A DNA stretch of 64,000 bases from Loripinus fragilis (GCA_964019695.1 OZ026530.1:29618690-29682689); one strand, 5' to 3'; positions 50,054-60,796 are shown, numbered from the stretch's first letter. Notes: a model not told the origin generated them from the letters alone. Numbers and translations: made by a program.

Positions 50054-50133
50054 ATGGGGTTTCTCGTTTTTGACAACTGGGTGGCAGGTCCTGACCAGAC
50101 TGAAGTGGAAAAAAGTACAAGGACGTGACTGAG

Positions 50134-50243
50134 AAATCTAGCCGGGCTGACACCACTATGGACTCCTGGGCTTTGTCCATGGCGTGTTCAAGCCATGGAC
50201 AAAGCCCAGGAGTCCATAGTGGTGGCAGCCCTGGCTAGATCTT
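50134..50243. repeat. Near-perfect hairpin, ~50-bp stem and 8-nt loop
   Basis: The left arm 50134-50183 and right arm 50192-50243 pair through CACCACTATGGACTCCTGGG and GGCTTTGTCCATGGC without mismatch. A one-base gap and one or two mismatches lie only near the open end. The loop is GTGTTCAA. It may be a foldback MITE or a transcribed hairpin; I cannot tell which. Confidence 0.85.
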
Positions 50244-50280
50244 GTATTTATTGCCACAGACTAGTTTACTCATTCTCATT

Positions 50281-50416
50281 CACTGGCGTCACTTTGTTGT
50301 GTCCTTGAGCAAGACACATTAATCCTAGCTTTGTACTGGTTCAACCCAGGAAGACCCGTCCCTACATAACTGAAAGATTGTTGATGTGACATAAGAAATC
50401 AAATCAAGCAAACAAA
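50281..50416 (+). mobile_element. SINE (5'-truncated)
   Basis: It starts just after the B box at CACTGGCGTCACTTTG and ends AATCAAATCAAGCAAACAAA. Confidence 0.82.
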
Positions 50417-50470
50417 TTCACACAGCTTTACATTTCATATGAATCTCCAGAGAGAAGACCATTTGCTTGA

Positions 50471-50638
50471 ATGGAGCACAGTGGGTCAGAGGTTGAGTGC
50501 TTGACTCGAGACAGAGGGGCCGTGGGTTCGAGCCTCACTGGCATCACTGTGTTGTGTCTTTGAGCAAGACACATTTATTCTTGCTTAGTACTGGTTCAAC
50601 CCAGGAAGACTGGGACGTAAAGAATCAAATCAAACAAA
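50471..50638 (+). mobile_element. SINE with internal deletion
   Basis: The head, B box (GGGTTCGAGCCTCACTGG) and core are present. About 35 bp between GGAAGAC and GGGACGTAAAG are missing. Confidence 0.84.
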
Positions 50639-51057
50639 CCATTTTCATGAAATGTCAAGCTGTGTTTGGTTTCTTAAAACAGTGAGTCTCAAAGTTTGAA
50701 ATGTCATTTCTTGCATACTTTTACTGGTGCATGGAGGGTTGATTAAAATTTCTAAAATTTCTAAACTCTAGTTGCCTGCAGAAAAAGGCGGAAATGAACA
50801 GAACCAAATAAGACTGCTTCTGATCAGGGTCTTCCCTGTTGCATATTCTGACCAGAATTTTGTGAATTCTTGCCTTTTATTTGATAACCGAAAGGAAAAG
50901 TGTTAGAAATTTTAGATCTTTAGTGTAATCTAATTTAACTTGCTATTTTCTGTTAGCTTTTCAGCCCTGTAAGCTTTACGAAATTGCACCAATTAACTTA
51001 GTGACAGTAATTTTTACAAAAAAATCGGGAAATATACAGTTTTAAACAGTGATGTCC

Positions 51058-51244
51058 ATAGCTTTTGTTAAGAAAGTGTAACAAAAAACAATTTTCATAT
51101 TTTTCAATCAAAACATATGATGTGGGTACTAAAACGTGTCTTCTCAATGAGACAGTTCTTTTGAATGCCCAAATCATATGTTAAAAGTGATGGGTAAGAA
51201 AATATTTACAATTGTACGCTGAAAGAATTGTTTATCTAAGCCTT
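51058..51244. mobile_element. FB-2 foldback MITE
   Basis: The left arm is AATCAAAACATATGATGTGG, the centre CTCAATGAGACAGTTCTTTTG, the right arm CCCAAATCATATGTTAAAAG and the end TTTATCTAAGCC. Confidence 0.78.
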
Positions 51245-51411
51245 TGGACATCACAGAGTTGCGATTACTTTTATTCAGCATCTGTAGTAGAGCTGGATCT
51301 GGAGAGATTGTGCAGTTTACAGAAATCATCCACAAATGCAAAAAATTCAGTCAGTGGGCGTCCTGACACATTTTTTAGTCATCAATGCATCAATGTATTT
51401 CACAGAGGGCA

Positions 51412-51479
51412 GTACGGACCCTACTAGAGAAGCAATTGGACCCCTTAGGGTCCAATTGCTTCTCTAGCGGGGTCCGTAC
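51412..51479. repeat. 68-bp hairpin, 32-bp stem and 4-nt loop
   Basis: GTACGGACCC pairs with GGGTCCGTAC and CTAGAGAAGCAATTGGACCC with GGGTCCAATTGCTTCTCTAG. There are two mismatches and the loop is CTTA. Confidence 0.85.
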
Positions 51480-51789
51480 CAGTCTTTTTTTAAAGAAAAC
51501 CTAAAGCCACTTATTCTTTTTTTAGGGGGGGGGGGGTATAGAACCTCTGGATCTGCGCTTAGGAATGACTGCTAAAGTTATTGGTTGTGTAAGAGATAAG
51601 TACATGTACCAGGATCTTATCCCATGCTGTAAATGCTTATTGTTTTATTGTTAAGTCTTCATATCTGTTAAATATGTGGTATCTCAACGAGATCTATGAA
51701 AGAAAATATAATATATTCATGGAAGTCGTTCTTGTCATTAATTATCTCTATTGGAACAACTCCCAGAATGCCATCTGATAGCGTTCCAA

Positions 51790-52240
51790 CCCTTTTCTTC
51801 ATGAATATTCATGGGGAGCGCAGTGGCTCTGTGGTAGAGTGCTTGACTCGAGACCGAGTGGTTGCGAGTTCGAGTCTCACCGGCGTCACTGCATTGTGTC
51901 CTTGAGCAAGACACATTAATCCTTGCTAAATACTTGTTTAAACCAGGAAGACCTGTCCAGACATAAGTGAAAAACTTTAAGAATCAAATCAAGCAAAACA
52001 CACAAAAAATAAATATTCATGATAAGGTCCACCCACTATGAATATTAATAAACCTTAATATTTGTACATAGGACAAAGAAATTACTTGTCAGGTCCACCA
52101 GTGTAGGATCCTGTCTAATCAGATTTCCATAAGAAAACAGAGTTGACCCTGATCAGGCAGCTCTTAAGAGCTGCCTGATCTGGGTCTGCTCTGTTTGCAA
52201 AAGTATTAAAAGGCGTCTATATGAGCTAAATAAAAGGGTT
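51790..52240. repeat. Dispersed hairpin-core element (copy 2) with SINE inserted
   Basis: It shares TTCATGAATATTCATG, ACAAAGAAATTAC, TGTCAGGTCC and GTTGACCCTGATCAGGCAGC, then the complementary GCTGCCTGATC, with 11890-12125. The SINE at 51811 sits after the first landmark. Confidence 0.78.
51811..52007 (+). mobile_element. SINE with target duplication
   Basis: It starts GGGGAGCGCAGTGGCTCTG and ends AATCAAGCAAAACACAC. AATATTCATG flanks both sides. Confidence 0.88.
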
Positions 52241-52603
52241 AATTGACCAATGACTGACCAGGAATGACTGCACCTTCATTGGTTGTGTAAGGGATAAGTA
52301 CCAAGATCTTATCCCATGCTGTAAATGCTTATTGTTTTATTGTTAAGTCTTCATATCTGTTAAATATATGGTATCTCAACGAGATCTTTGATAAAAAAAT
52401 ATAATATATTCATGAAAGTCGTTCTTGTCATTAATTTGCCTTTCCGAAGACCATGCCTACTTTAACTCTGTCTACTAGTGTTGTCTGCTAATAACATGCT
52501 AACAGTTTGGATACAGATCAGGCCCAACAAAATGTTGGGCCTGATGAGGATCCAAACTTTTTGACACACTCTGATGGTATTCCTGAAAGAATGTTTCAAG
52601 AAA

Positions 52604-53073
52604 CAGGCCCTGAGGTTATAACACTTTTTTCATACTCAACTCAGTTGAGCACTAATTTTAACCAGCTCATAAATGTTAAAATGCCAACAATTGTTGGAGG
52701 GAGCGCAGTGGCTCAGTGGTAAAGTGCTTGACTCGAGACTGAGGGGCCGCAGGTATAAGCCTCACCGGCGTCACTAGGTTGTGGTCCTTGAGCAAGACAT
52801 TTTTATCCTAGCTTGGTACTGATTCAACCCAGGAAAACCCATCCCTGTTTAACTGAAAGATTGCTGATGGGATATAAAGAATCAAATCAATCAAACAAAA
52901 CAAAACCAACAGTTGATTCCATTTTAACATTTAGTAGCATGATAAATACAACACCTGAGAGATTCAAAGCAAGAAACTTCTTTATTTGTCAGTATTTTTG
53001 TTTTTATGAGCTGTTGAAATTTCATGCACAGTTGAGTTGAGTATGAAAAAAGTTTTATAACCTCGAGCCCTGC
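52604..53073. mobile_element. TIR element with GAGGTTATAA ends (middle of the nest)
   Basis: The left end is CAGGCCCTGAGGTTATAACA and the right end, read on the minus strand, is CAGGGCTCGAGGTTATAAAA. Both continue into TTTTTTCATACTCAACTCA. A related copy without the SINE begins near 63730. Confidence 0.82.
52697..52905 (+). mobile_element. SINE (innermost of the nest)
   Basis: It is full length, with the B box changed to GCAGGTATAAGCCTC. The flanks CCAACAATTG and CCAACAGTTG form a target duplication with one difference. Confidence 0.86.
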
Positions 53074-53265
53074 ATTTGAAAATAATCAGCAGACGACAAA
53101 AAGCATGAAAAATTACTTGTAAAGAGTTAGACAGGTATGCCACCATCCACTAACTGTAAGGTACGTGTAAACCTCAGGTTAATTGTGGGAGATTGAACAT
53201 GTGTGGATTTCGTTTTTGGGATTATGTCACATGCTAAGGCGGCATTGCATTGGTCATTACACACT

Positions 53266-54812
53266 ATCACCTGACTTGAGTGACATTCTGGGCGTGGCTT
53301 AGAATCATCTATTAGATCTACCAATGGTAGAGCTTATCCTAACTTTAGTCTCTGGCATCACATGACTTGTAACATTCTTGGCGTAGCTTTAAATCATCTA
53401 TTAGATCTACCAATGGTAGAGCTTATCCTAACTCTAGTCTCTGGCATCACATGACTTAAGTAACATTCTGGGCGTGGCTTAGAATCATCTATTAAATCTA
53501 CCGATGGAAGAGCTTATCCTAATTCTAGTCTCTGGCATCACCTGACTTGAGTGACATTCTGGGCGTGGCTTAGAATCATCTATTAGATCTACCAATGGTA
53601 GAGCTTATCCTAACTTTAGTCTCTGGCATCACATGACTTGAGTAACATTCTGGGCGTAGCTTAGAATCATCTATTAGATCTACCAATGGTAGAGCTTATC
53701 CTAACTCTAGTCTCTGGCATCACATGACTTAAGTAACATTCTGGGCGTAGCTTAGAATCATCTATAAGATCTAACGATGGTAGAGCTTATCCTAACTTTA
53801 GTCTCTGGCATCACATGACTTGAGTAACATTCTGGGCGTGGCTTAGAATCATCTATTAAATCTACCGATGGTAGAGCTTATCCTAACTCTAGTCTCTGGC
53901 AGCACATGACTTGAGTAACATTCTGGGCTTGGCTTAGAATCATCTATTAGATCTACCAATGGTAGAGCTTATCCTAACTCTAGTCACTGGCATCACATGA
54001 CTTAAGTAACATTCTGGGCGTGGCTTAGAATCATTGATTAAATCTACGGATGGTAGAACTTATCCTTATTCTAGTCTCTGGCATCACATGACTTGAGTGA
54101 CATTCTGGGCTTGGCTTAGAATCATCTATTAAATCTACCGATGGTAGAACTTTTCCTTATTCTAGTCTCTGGCATCACATGACTTGAGTAACATTCTGGG
54201 CGTGGCTTAGAATCATTGATTAAATCTACCGATGGTAGAACTTATCCTTATTCTAGTCTCTGGCATCACATGACTTGAGTGACATTCTGGGCTTGGCTTA
54301 GAATCATTTATTAAATCTACCGATGGTAGAACTTTTCCTTATTCTAGTCTCTGGCATCACATGACTTGAGTGACATTCTGGGCTTGGCTTAGAATCATCT
54401 ATTAAATCTACCGATGGTAGAACTTATCCTTATTCTAGTCTCTGGCATCACATGACTTAAGTAACATTCTTGGCGTGGCTTAGAATCATTTATTAAAACT
54501 ACTGATGGTAGAACTTATCCTTATTCTAGTCTCTGGCATCACATGACTTGAGTAACATTCTGGGCGTGGCTTAGAATCATCTATTAAATCTACCGATGGT
54601 AGAGCTTATCCTAACTCTAGTCTCTGGCATCACATGACTTGAGTGACATTCTAGGCGTGGCTTAGAATAATGTATTAGATCTACCCATGGTAGAGCTTTT
54701 CCTTACTCTAGTCTCTGGCAGCACTTGACTTGAGTGACATTCTGGGCGTGGCTTAGAATCATCTATTAAATCTACCGATGGTAGAGCTTATCCTAACCCT
54801 AGTCTCTGGCAT
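53266..54812. repeat. 91-bp satellite, about 17 copies
   Basis: The unit contains GTGACATTCTGGGCGTGGCT, TAGAATCATCTATTA, then ATCTACC-ATGGTAGAGCTT, ATCCTAACTCTAG and TCTCTGGCATCACATGACTT. The spacing of TCTCTGGCATCAC is 89-91 bp. Two subtypes (AGATCTACCAATGG and AAATCTACCGATGG) alternate in the left half. The second dominates on the right, with a GAACTTATCCTTATTC variant. Confidence 0.93.
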
Positions 54813-55143
54813 CTACCAGTCCTTTCTGTTCTCTATGTATCTTTAAATTTGGAAATTTTCGCAAGAATTTTATTTTCGCGAATAGCGTTAAAAGGCATAT
54901 TTGAGAAGTTCAAATTTCGCGACTAAGGCGTGATTTACCTATATAAGTAAACGACAGAGTGATTTTGCTTCTTCGCATGGGTTTAATTTTCACGAAACTT
55001 CGCATATGCGGATTTTCGCAAAAATAAAACTCGCGAAAATTTCCGAATTTACAGTATCTGTAAACTATTCTTGTTATCCCATTTCCACCAAATCTGTCCA
55101 GGATATTCCCGTACTGGTCAAGTTGCTTACCTGTGATTTTGGC

Positions 55144-55280
55144 TGCGTTGTGTCCTTGATCAAGACGCATTTATCCTTGTTTAGTACTGTTTCAACCCAG
55201 TGCATAACTGAAAAATTGTTGATACGACGTAAAGAATAATAATAATAATAATAAAAAATAAATAAATAAAAAAAACTCCT
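55144..55280 (+). mobile_element. SINE 3' part with A/T simple tail
   Basis: It starts TGCGTTGTGTCCTTGATC. The tail has turned into an (AAT)n and (AATA)n microsatellite at 55238-55272. Confidence 0.78.
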
Positions 55281-55600
55281 TTGATTTTGGTTCTGATCAT
55301 CATCAACGAAAGGGGCGTGTGGTCAATTTCCACTTTAATGTTATCACATCTCCTCTGAGCCCACAGATCGGATTTGGCTCATGGTGACCTATTGTGATCG
55401 CTGGATGTCCGTCGTCGTCGTCAACAATTGCTTAAAAGGACATCTCCTCCTGAACTACTGGCTGCATTTGGACCAAACTTGGCAGGAATGATCCTTACAT
55501 GGCCCTCTTTAATAATTATTCAAATGGTTCCGGTCCGTTGCATGTTTAGGTCACACAGGAGTCTTAGCTGAAATGTGAGAAATATAAGTGTATCATTATG
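55281..55600. repeat. Fragment of a GTGACC/GTCCGTCGTC repeat family
   Basis: CTCATGGTGACCTATTGTGA, TGTCCGTCGTCGTCGTCAAC and ACATCTCCTCCTGAACTAC resemble the heads of common invertebrate repeats of the kind at 15307. The borders are unclear. Confidence 0.45.
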
Positions 55601-55827
55601 GCTATGGTCTATATACAGGTACATGTATGTGTGGATGAACTATCAAAAGTGGCCATGGAAAAATTAAAAACTACATTTACAATTTCATGTAATTTTAATA
55701 ATTTAACACAAACGCATATCGTGTACCGGCTTCCATTAGCTCCGTCTCAAGATAGTCAAATTATATTAAAGTTTATTACTTTTAGAGTGAGGGAGAACAA
55801 AGGTAGGTAGGTAGGCGGGCGGCCGGT

Positions 55828-56048
55828 ACTGTCCTGCCAGGCAAAAGTGACAGTGACAGTATCGGGGGACTTAGAATCGATAGATCACTTGTGTATTAAT
55901 CCTATCCACAGGATAGGATTAATACACAAGTAATAGGATTAATACTATCGATTCGCATTAGCTCAAAAGGAGTGTACAAGTTGATATTTCACTTAACATT
56001 AGTAAACAAAACACGACGTCATTGTCACTCTTGACTGGCAGGACAGTA
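55828..56048. mobile_element. 220-bp MITE with TACTGTCCTGCCAG ends
   Basis: The left end TACTGTCCTGCCAGGC faces the right end TGGCAGGACAGTA, with inner GTGACAGTGAC and GTCATTGTCAC. A central hairpin pairs TGTGTATTAATCCTATCC with GGATAGGATTAATACACA. Confidence 0.83.
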
Positions 56049-56604
56049 TACATGAAGGTAGGTCGTGCTGAAAAAATATCAGTCTATATCACCATTCCAA
56101 ACATGAAATAAATCTTTCACAAAGCTCTGAAGAAATGCGCCATTAAAACACAAATCTTTAAGATGATAATTTCTAAATTCTGCGACCTTAATCTTCTCTT
56201 CATTGGTACTTATGAGCTTTAAAATCATTGGTATTGGTGGAGATAAGACTGACTTGTCATCAAAATAATAATAAAAACAAACAAACTAAATCATAACCAT
56301 AATATAGTCTTCACGTAATGCGCACTTACTGCGGCAAAATCAAAGTTCTAATATAGTGACCGTTTGACATTGCCCCTATGGTCACCGGCATTCATCGAAA
56401 TAGCTTTGGTTAAATCCTTAGTATGGATTTTTGTCAGTTTTACAAAAATGGCGGTAAATTTTGTACTCGATCTCCACCTCAGCACATGTACCCAGCAGAG
56501 AACCGCTTCACATGCACCTATTGTCTAAACATGAATACTTTGGCTACTGATTATACTTTATAGCAGCATGAGTACACTGCACAAAGCTGTTCAATCTGCC
56601 TCCC
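56049..56604. other. Non-coding, nothing recognised
   Basis: There is no tandem period, inverted end or plausible exon. Confidence 0.45.
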
Positions 56605-56740
56605 CATGCGCGAATCCAGAAAGTTTTGTCAGAGGGGGTCCAACTTTGACAACTTTTTAGTTTGATGAGGAGAGGTAGGATCCAAATACCGCTACTAGCG
56701 GGTCATCAACGGCCTGCCAGCGAAACGCCATTTAAATAGA
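56605..56740. mobile_element. Truncated copy (opposite orientation) of the 280-bp MITE
   Basis: The sequence from GCGCGAATCCAGAAAG through AGAGGGGGTCCAACTTTG and GGATCCAAATACCGCTA to CGAAACGCCATTTAAAT is the reverse complement of about 7200-7348, with substitutions. Confidence 0.78.
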
Positions 56741-56794
56741 ATAATAAAAGTTATATCTTTTCAAGAGGAAAACATATCGGACACGATTACTACT

Positions 56795-58850
56795 GTGCGT
56801 ACAGGAATTCAGTGAACAACGCTTTTTTGCTTTCATTTTGTTATGTGCGGACTGATCGCACAATGGCCATCAAAATTTAATGCATCTATACACCGCCTAA
56901 TTGGTGATATTTTTTTCGTTACAAAATGTATTGTCAAATCGGCTGTGATATGATGGAATTTGTTCTCATTTGAGCATCTGCATTTTTTAATTTACCCTAA
57001 ATGCACCTTTGTACGGACCACTGCCTTTAGTTTACTATCGATGAATAATTATACAGTTTTATAAGACGAAGTAACGTGTCTTATCATATCAAAATAGTTG
57101 CATGAAAAGCGATTTATGGCAATAGTTTGGGCTTACAGAATTTTTGGCATGCGAGAAAATATTGAGGCCTTAATCCCAGTGGGTACCCGTCCACTTGTTC
57201 CTATAAAATGAATCTCTGTGTTCCCCTGTTCTTCAATTTAAAATCTTGATTTTCTGTGTTCCCTTCTTATCTGATCATCAGATTTTAAACATTTTCCAAC
57301 TTGTTTTATGAAATAAATTGAACTTTCTATTTGTTTATTCCAAATACTGATTTGTTGACACCAGACAATGCAAAATATGCACGCCAAAACGTAATTCTGG
57401 GCAATTATAAATCATAAGAGAAAATTATCACAGGCTTCACCCGTTAGGTGTGATTCAAGTGAAAAAGGACTCATCCAATAAAAATAATGCTGAGGTCGGA
57501 AGGAGAAACTAGTGATGGGGTGGGAATGTGCATGGAAATAGGTTGAACAATATATCAGCGGATGTCATATTTGAGCCGTGAAATTAGATTTCCAACAATG
57601 TGTCATTTTGACATGTGTAGACTCGGACGAGCCTCTGCAGCCTCCTTTTAAGCTTAGAAACTCCAAATGGTGTTCAATCAGTAGCTTAACAATCATAGAA
57701 TACTCAAGCGACTATCAAAGGCTCTGATCAGACTGCGCGTATGCGCAGGTTGAGCTGAGGCTTTGCTGGTCGCACATACCTTATTGTTGGAAATCTAATG
57801 CACTGGCTCATTCTGTGTTTGGGGTCAATATAGGTTTGGGGGTGGCTGAGAACTAAATTTCCATGCGATGTGCATTATAGGCTATAAATAATGCACCAGT
57901 CATTTGTAACCAATGCTTCACCCTAGACCCTGAGCAGGACGGGGATATCCATGGCCTGGTAAATGTGTTGTGGAGGAAATGTAGGGTTTGACAGACCTAG
58001 ACAAACATGACAGTGCAGTATAATAACAGACTGCGGGGGAGAACTGTCATGGTTTTGCCAGCTAGCTGTCCCCACAGTGTGGTGGTTACTATGGGGAACT
58101 GCAGACACAAAGTCACTGTCCTCGACATTCCTCTGGGCTGGTGCATGGTCACAAATGACTAGTGCATAAATGCGAAAAAATAGCGCACCAGCCATTCGTA
58201 ACCATGCCCCAGCCGGGCAAATAGGCTGTTAGTACAGACAGGGTCAGACCAGGGACCTGCAGCCAGGAAATCAAAGTCCCCGCCGTTCCCTGGCTCTGCG
58301 GGGCGTAGTTACGAATGACTTGTGTGTTTGACGATGCAAAGCGCAATAAAATAATGTGACTCCCAATAATACATCTGATGAACAGCCTCCTCATTATTTC
58401 TTTTAATATCATTATCTGTTGCACTTGTAATATGTGTCCTAGAGCAAGCAACACAGGCCACGACGCGAGAAAATCTGTCTTCTGGGTTTCCAACAAAGCG
58501 AGTTTTAAACTAGTCTCTTTGGCTAAACAGGCTAGCTAAAAATTGAAATTTCTCTCGTAGCAAGTGTAGATATGATTCATCTACAAAAGCAGACAACAAA
58601 GCTGCTAATGGGACTGCGCGGATGCGCAGGCTGGTCTGCGCCTTTATTGTTACAAATCACCGAAGACAGGCTTTTGTAGTCGCGGTCCAATTGCTATCCA
58701 TGAACGCTTAGAAAACACGGGAAATATGATAACCCAGACATAATTGTAATTTGCGCAGTCTCTTCAAAGCATTTGCAGTGTGTATGTAGACACACCAAGA
58801 GCTATCCTGCTGGTGACTGTTCTCTATATAATACAACCTGATATCACTGT
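56795..58850. mobile_element. 2.4-kb TIR element, copy 2 (right end lost)
   Basis: It starts GTGCGTACAGGAATTCAGTG and follows copy 1 (6221-8640) in the same order without the nested 280-bp MITE. Similarity fades near ATACAACCTGATATCAC, so the right inverted repeat is missing. It has insertions of its own near 57580-57830. Confidence 0.82.
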
Positions 58851-58902
58851 CTGTATCGAGCTCCGGATCGGCCGTTTTTGGAAGTGGAGCGGACCACCCA
58901 AG

Positions 58903-58928
58903 ATGGCGGACCATTCAACACAGGCAAG
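58903..58928 (+). CDS. Possible first coding exon (weak)
   Basis: CCAAGATGGCGGACC is a good start-codon context. The open frame ATG GCG GAC CAT TCA ACA CAG GCA AG ends at a GTAGGT donor. It follows a GC-richer patch after the end of the 2.4-kb repeat. No continuing exon is found to the right within the window, so this could equally be chance. Confidence 0.2.
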
Positions 58929-59419
58929 GTAGGTGTCTCATTGTATCCAATATGATTACTGTATGAGGCATGCATCAGCCAAACGAGCCAAATTACCGCA
59001 CGTAGAATTGATTTATCTGCATAAAACAGCAAGTTCTGTGGCGAAAAATACACACAGTTTCTTGCATCGGTTCATTGAACTGTCATTTTCTGTGCTGATA
59101 ATTTTTGAAGCGATGACCCAAATATTTTCTTGTCATTCCTTTGAAACTGCATGTATATATCCGTATCATATCTATGAACTACGATGCACAATTCAATTCT
59201 GATCCAGACGCGGAAAACCGTAATAAAATCCCTTGGCTGGATTTTGAGAAATAGTTGTTTATGTTAGCCGTGTAAACGGCAATTGTCGACGGATTGGACT
59301 AGCTAGTTCAACACAAATTATGCCACTATATGCAGTCGTTTGTCAACGGATTGGCTCGCGAAAAATGATGAAAATGTCTGCGGATTGGACGAACTTTTGT
59401 TTTCACAGACAACATACAA

Positions 59420-59622
59420 AACTCTTTTCATTTTGTCTGTTGATACCTTTGTAAACACTTTGGGCTCAAGCCAGGACTGACAAAAATGACAGACTTGTCA
59501 TAGTGTCTCTCCTGATCTGAGTCCACACTGGTTTACACCCTGATGATACTCCTGGAAGAACGTTATGAAAAAGTTAAAATTTGAGAAACAAATCCTACTT
59601 TAGACACCACAAAAGCGTGAAA
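59420..59622. mobile_element. FB-1 foldback MITE (diverged)
   Basis: It has TTTTGTCTGTTGATACCTTT, a palindrome around GACTGACAAAAATGACAG and CTGATCTGAGTCCACACTGG, with a decayed right end. Confidence 0.6.
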
Positions 59623-59633
59623 AAATACCAACA

Positions 59634-60245
59634 TCAAGGCATGGTGTCCGTATTGTTGAGCCTGATCTAAATCCATAGTGTAGAGCCTGATCTTAATCAA
59701 TCTTGTAGGGCCTGATCTCAATCAATATTTTTGGTCCTGATCTTAATCCATATTGTTGGGCCTGATCTTAACCCATATTGTAGGGCCTTGTCTAAATCCA
59801 TATTGTCGGGTCTGATCTTAATCTGTATTGTAGGGCCTGATCTTAATCAATATTGTAGGGTCTGATCTTAACCCATATTGTTGGGTCCGATCTAAATCCT
59901 TATCTAGGACCTGATCTTAATCCACATTGTAGGGCCTTATCTTAATCCATATGTAGGGTCCAATCTTTATCCATATTGTAGGGCCTGATCTTAATCAATA
60001 TTGTAGGGCCTAATCTTAATCCATATCGCTGGGCCTGACCTCAATCCACATTGAAGGGCCTGATCTTAATCCATATTGTAGGGCCTGATCTTAATCCATA
60101 TCAAACGGCATGGTATTAATCACTATTGTAGGGCCTAATCTTAATCCATATCGCCGGGCCCTATCTTAATCAATATTGTAGGGGCCTGATCTTTATCAAT
60201 ATTGTATGGCCTGATCTTAATCAATACTGTTTGGCCCGTTCTTGA
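59634..60245. repeat. ~25-bp minisatellite, about 24 units
   Basis: The unit is close to TTGTAGGGCCTGATCTTAAT followed by CCATA, with variants TTGTTGGGTCTGATC and ATCAATA. It lies right after an FB-1 copy, and the unit resembles the FB-1 arm TGTCGGGCCTGATCTGGGTC. Confidence 0.9.
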
Positions 60246-60290
60246 TCCAAGCGGTTTGAGTCTGACCACATTCATTTGCTGATATCATTT

Positions 60291-60790
60291 GCCAGGGTGG
60301 TAGTCACGTGGTTTCTGTTAGGATACCCTGTACGGAAAAATGGCGGACTTCTTTCCACACCGATGTTTTAAGCAAAAGTAAGTAGATATTTCTGCGTGTT
60401 TTTTTCATCTTTACACAGAAAGTTATACACCATTTTCCAGCCCCCATTTTTCCCGATCTAACGATGCCAGGATATCCTCATAAAGCTTCTTACTTTGAGT
60501 ATAGACTCTGTCACAAATTTTTAAGCGGCGAAGATCGGGCCTGAATTTGGAAATAAGCTGTATGGACAACATTTGTGACAGAGTTAGTACTCAAAGTAAG
60601 AAGCTTAAAGATGCTATCCTGGTAGCGTTTGATAGGGGAAAATGTGGGCTGGAAAATGGTGTATAACTTTCTGGGTATAGATGAGTAAACATAGAGAAAT
60701 CTACCTACATTCGATCTGAATGTCCGTACAGTGTATTCGAACATCCGTACAGTGTATCCAAGCAAAAACCACGTGACTACCCACCCTGAT
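60291..60790. mobile_element. Long foldback element, ~220-bp arms
   Basis: The ends are CAGGGTGGTAGTCACGTGG and CCACGTGACTACCCACCCTG. Inner arms pair over AGAAAGTTATACACCATTTT and CCAGGATA, then AAGCTTCTTACTTTGAGTA and CTCTGTCACAAAT. ATTTGC borders both sides. The left arm holds ATGGCGGACTTCTTTCCACA, absent from the right arm. Confidence 0.83.
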
Positions 60791-60796
60791 TTGCGT

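Larger units (their letters stand above)
52461..53129. mobile_element. FB-1 foldback MITE (outer element of a three-level nest)
   Basis: It runs from TTTAACTCTGTCTACTAGTG to ATTACTTGTAAAGAGTTA, with palindrome arms GATCAGGCCCAAC and GTTGGGCCTGATG. It is interrupted at 52604-53073. Confidence 0.8.

Noticed and set aside
53266..54812. CRISPR-like array
   Set aside because: The units are directly tandem without unique spacers, in a eukaryotic setting.
57923..58496. Minus-strand frames in the 2.4-kb element as a transposase
   Set aside because: The frames are short, differ between the two copies by frameshifts and show no DDE or zinc-finger motif.
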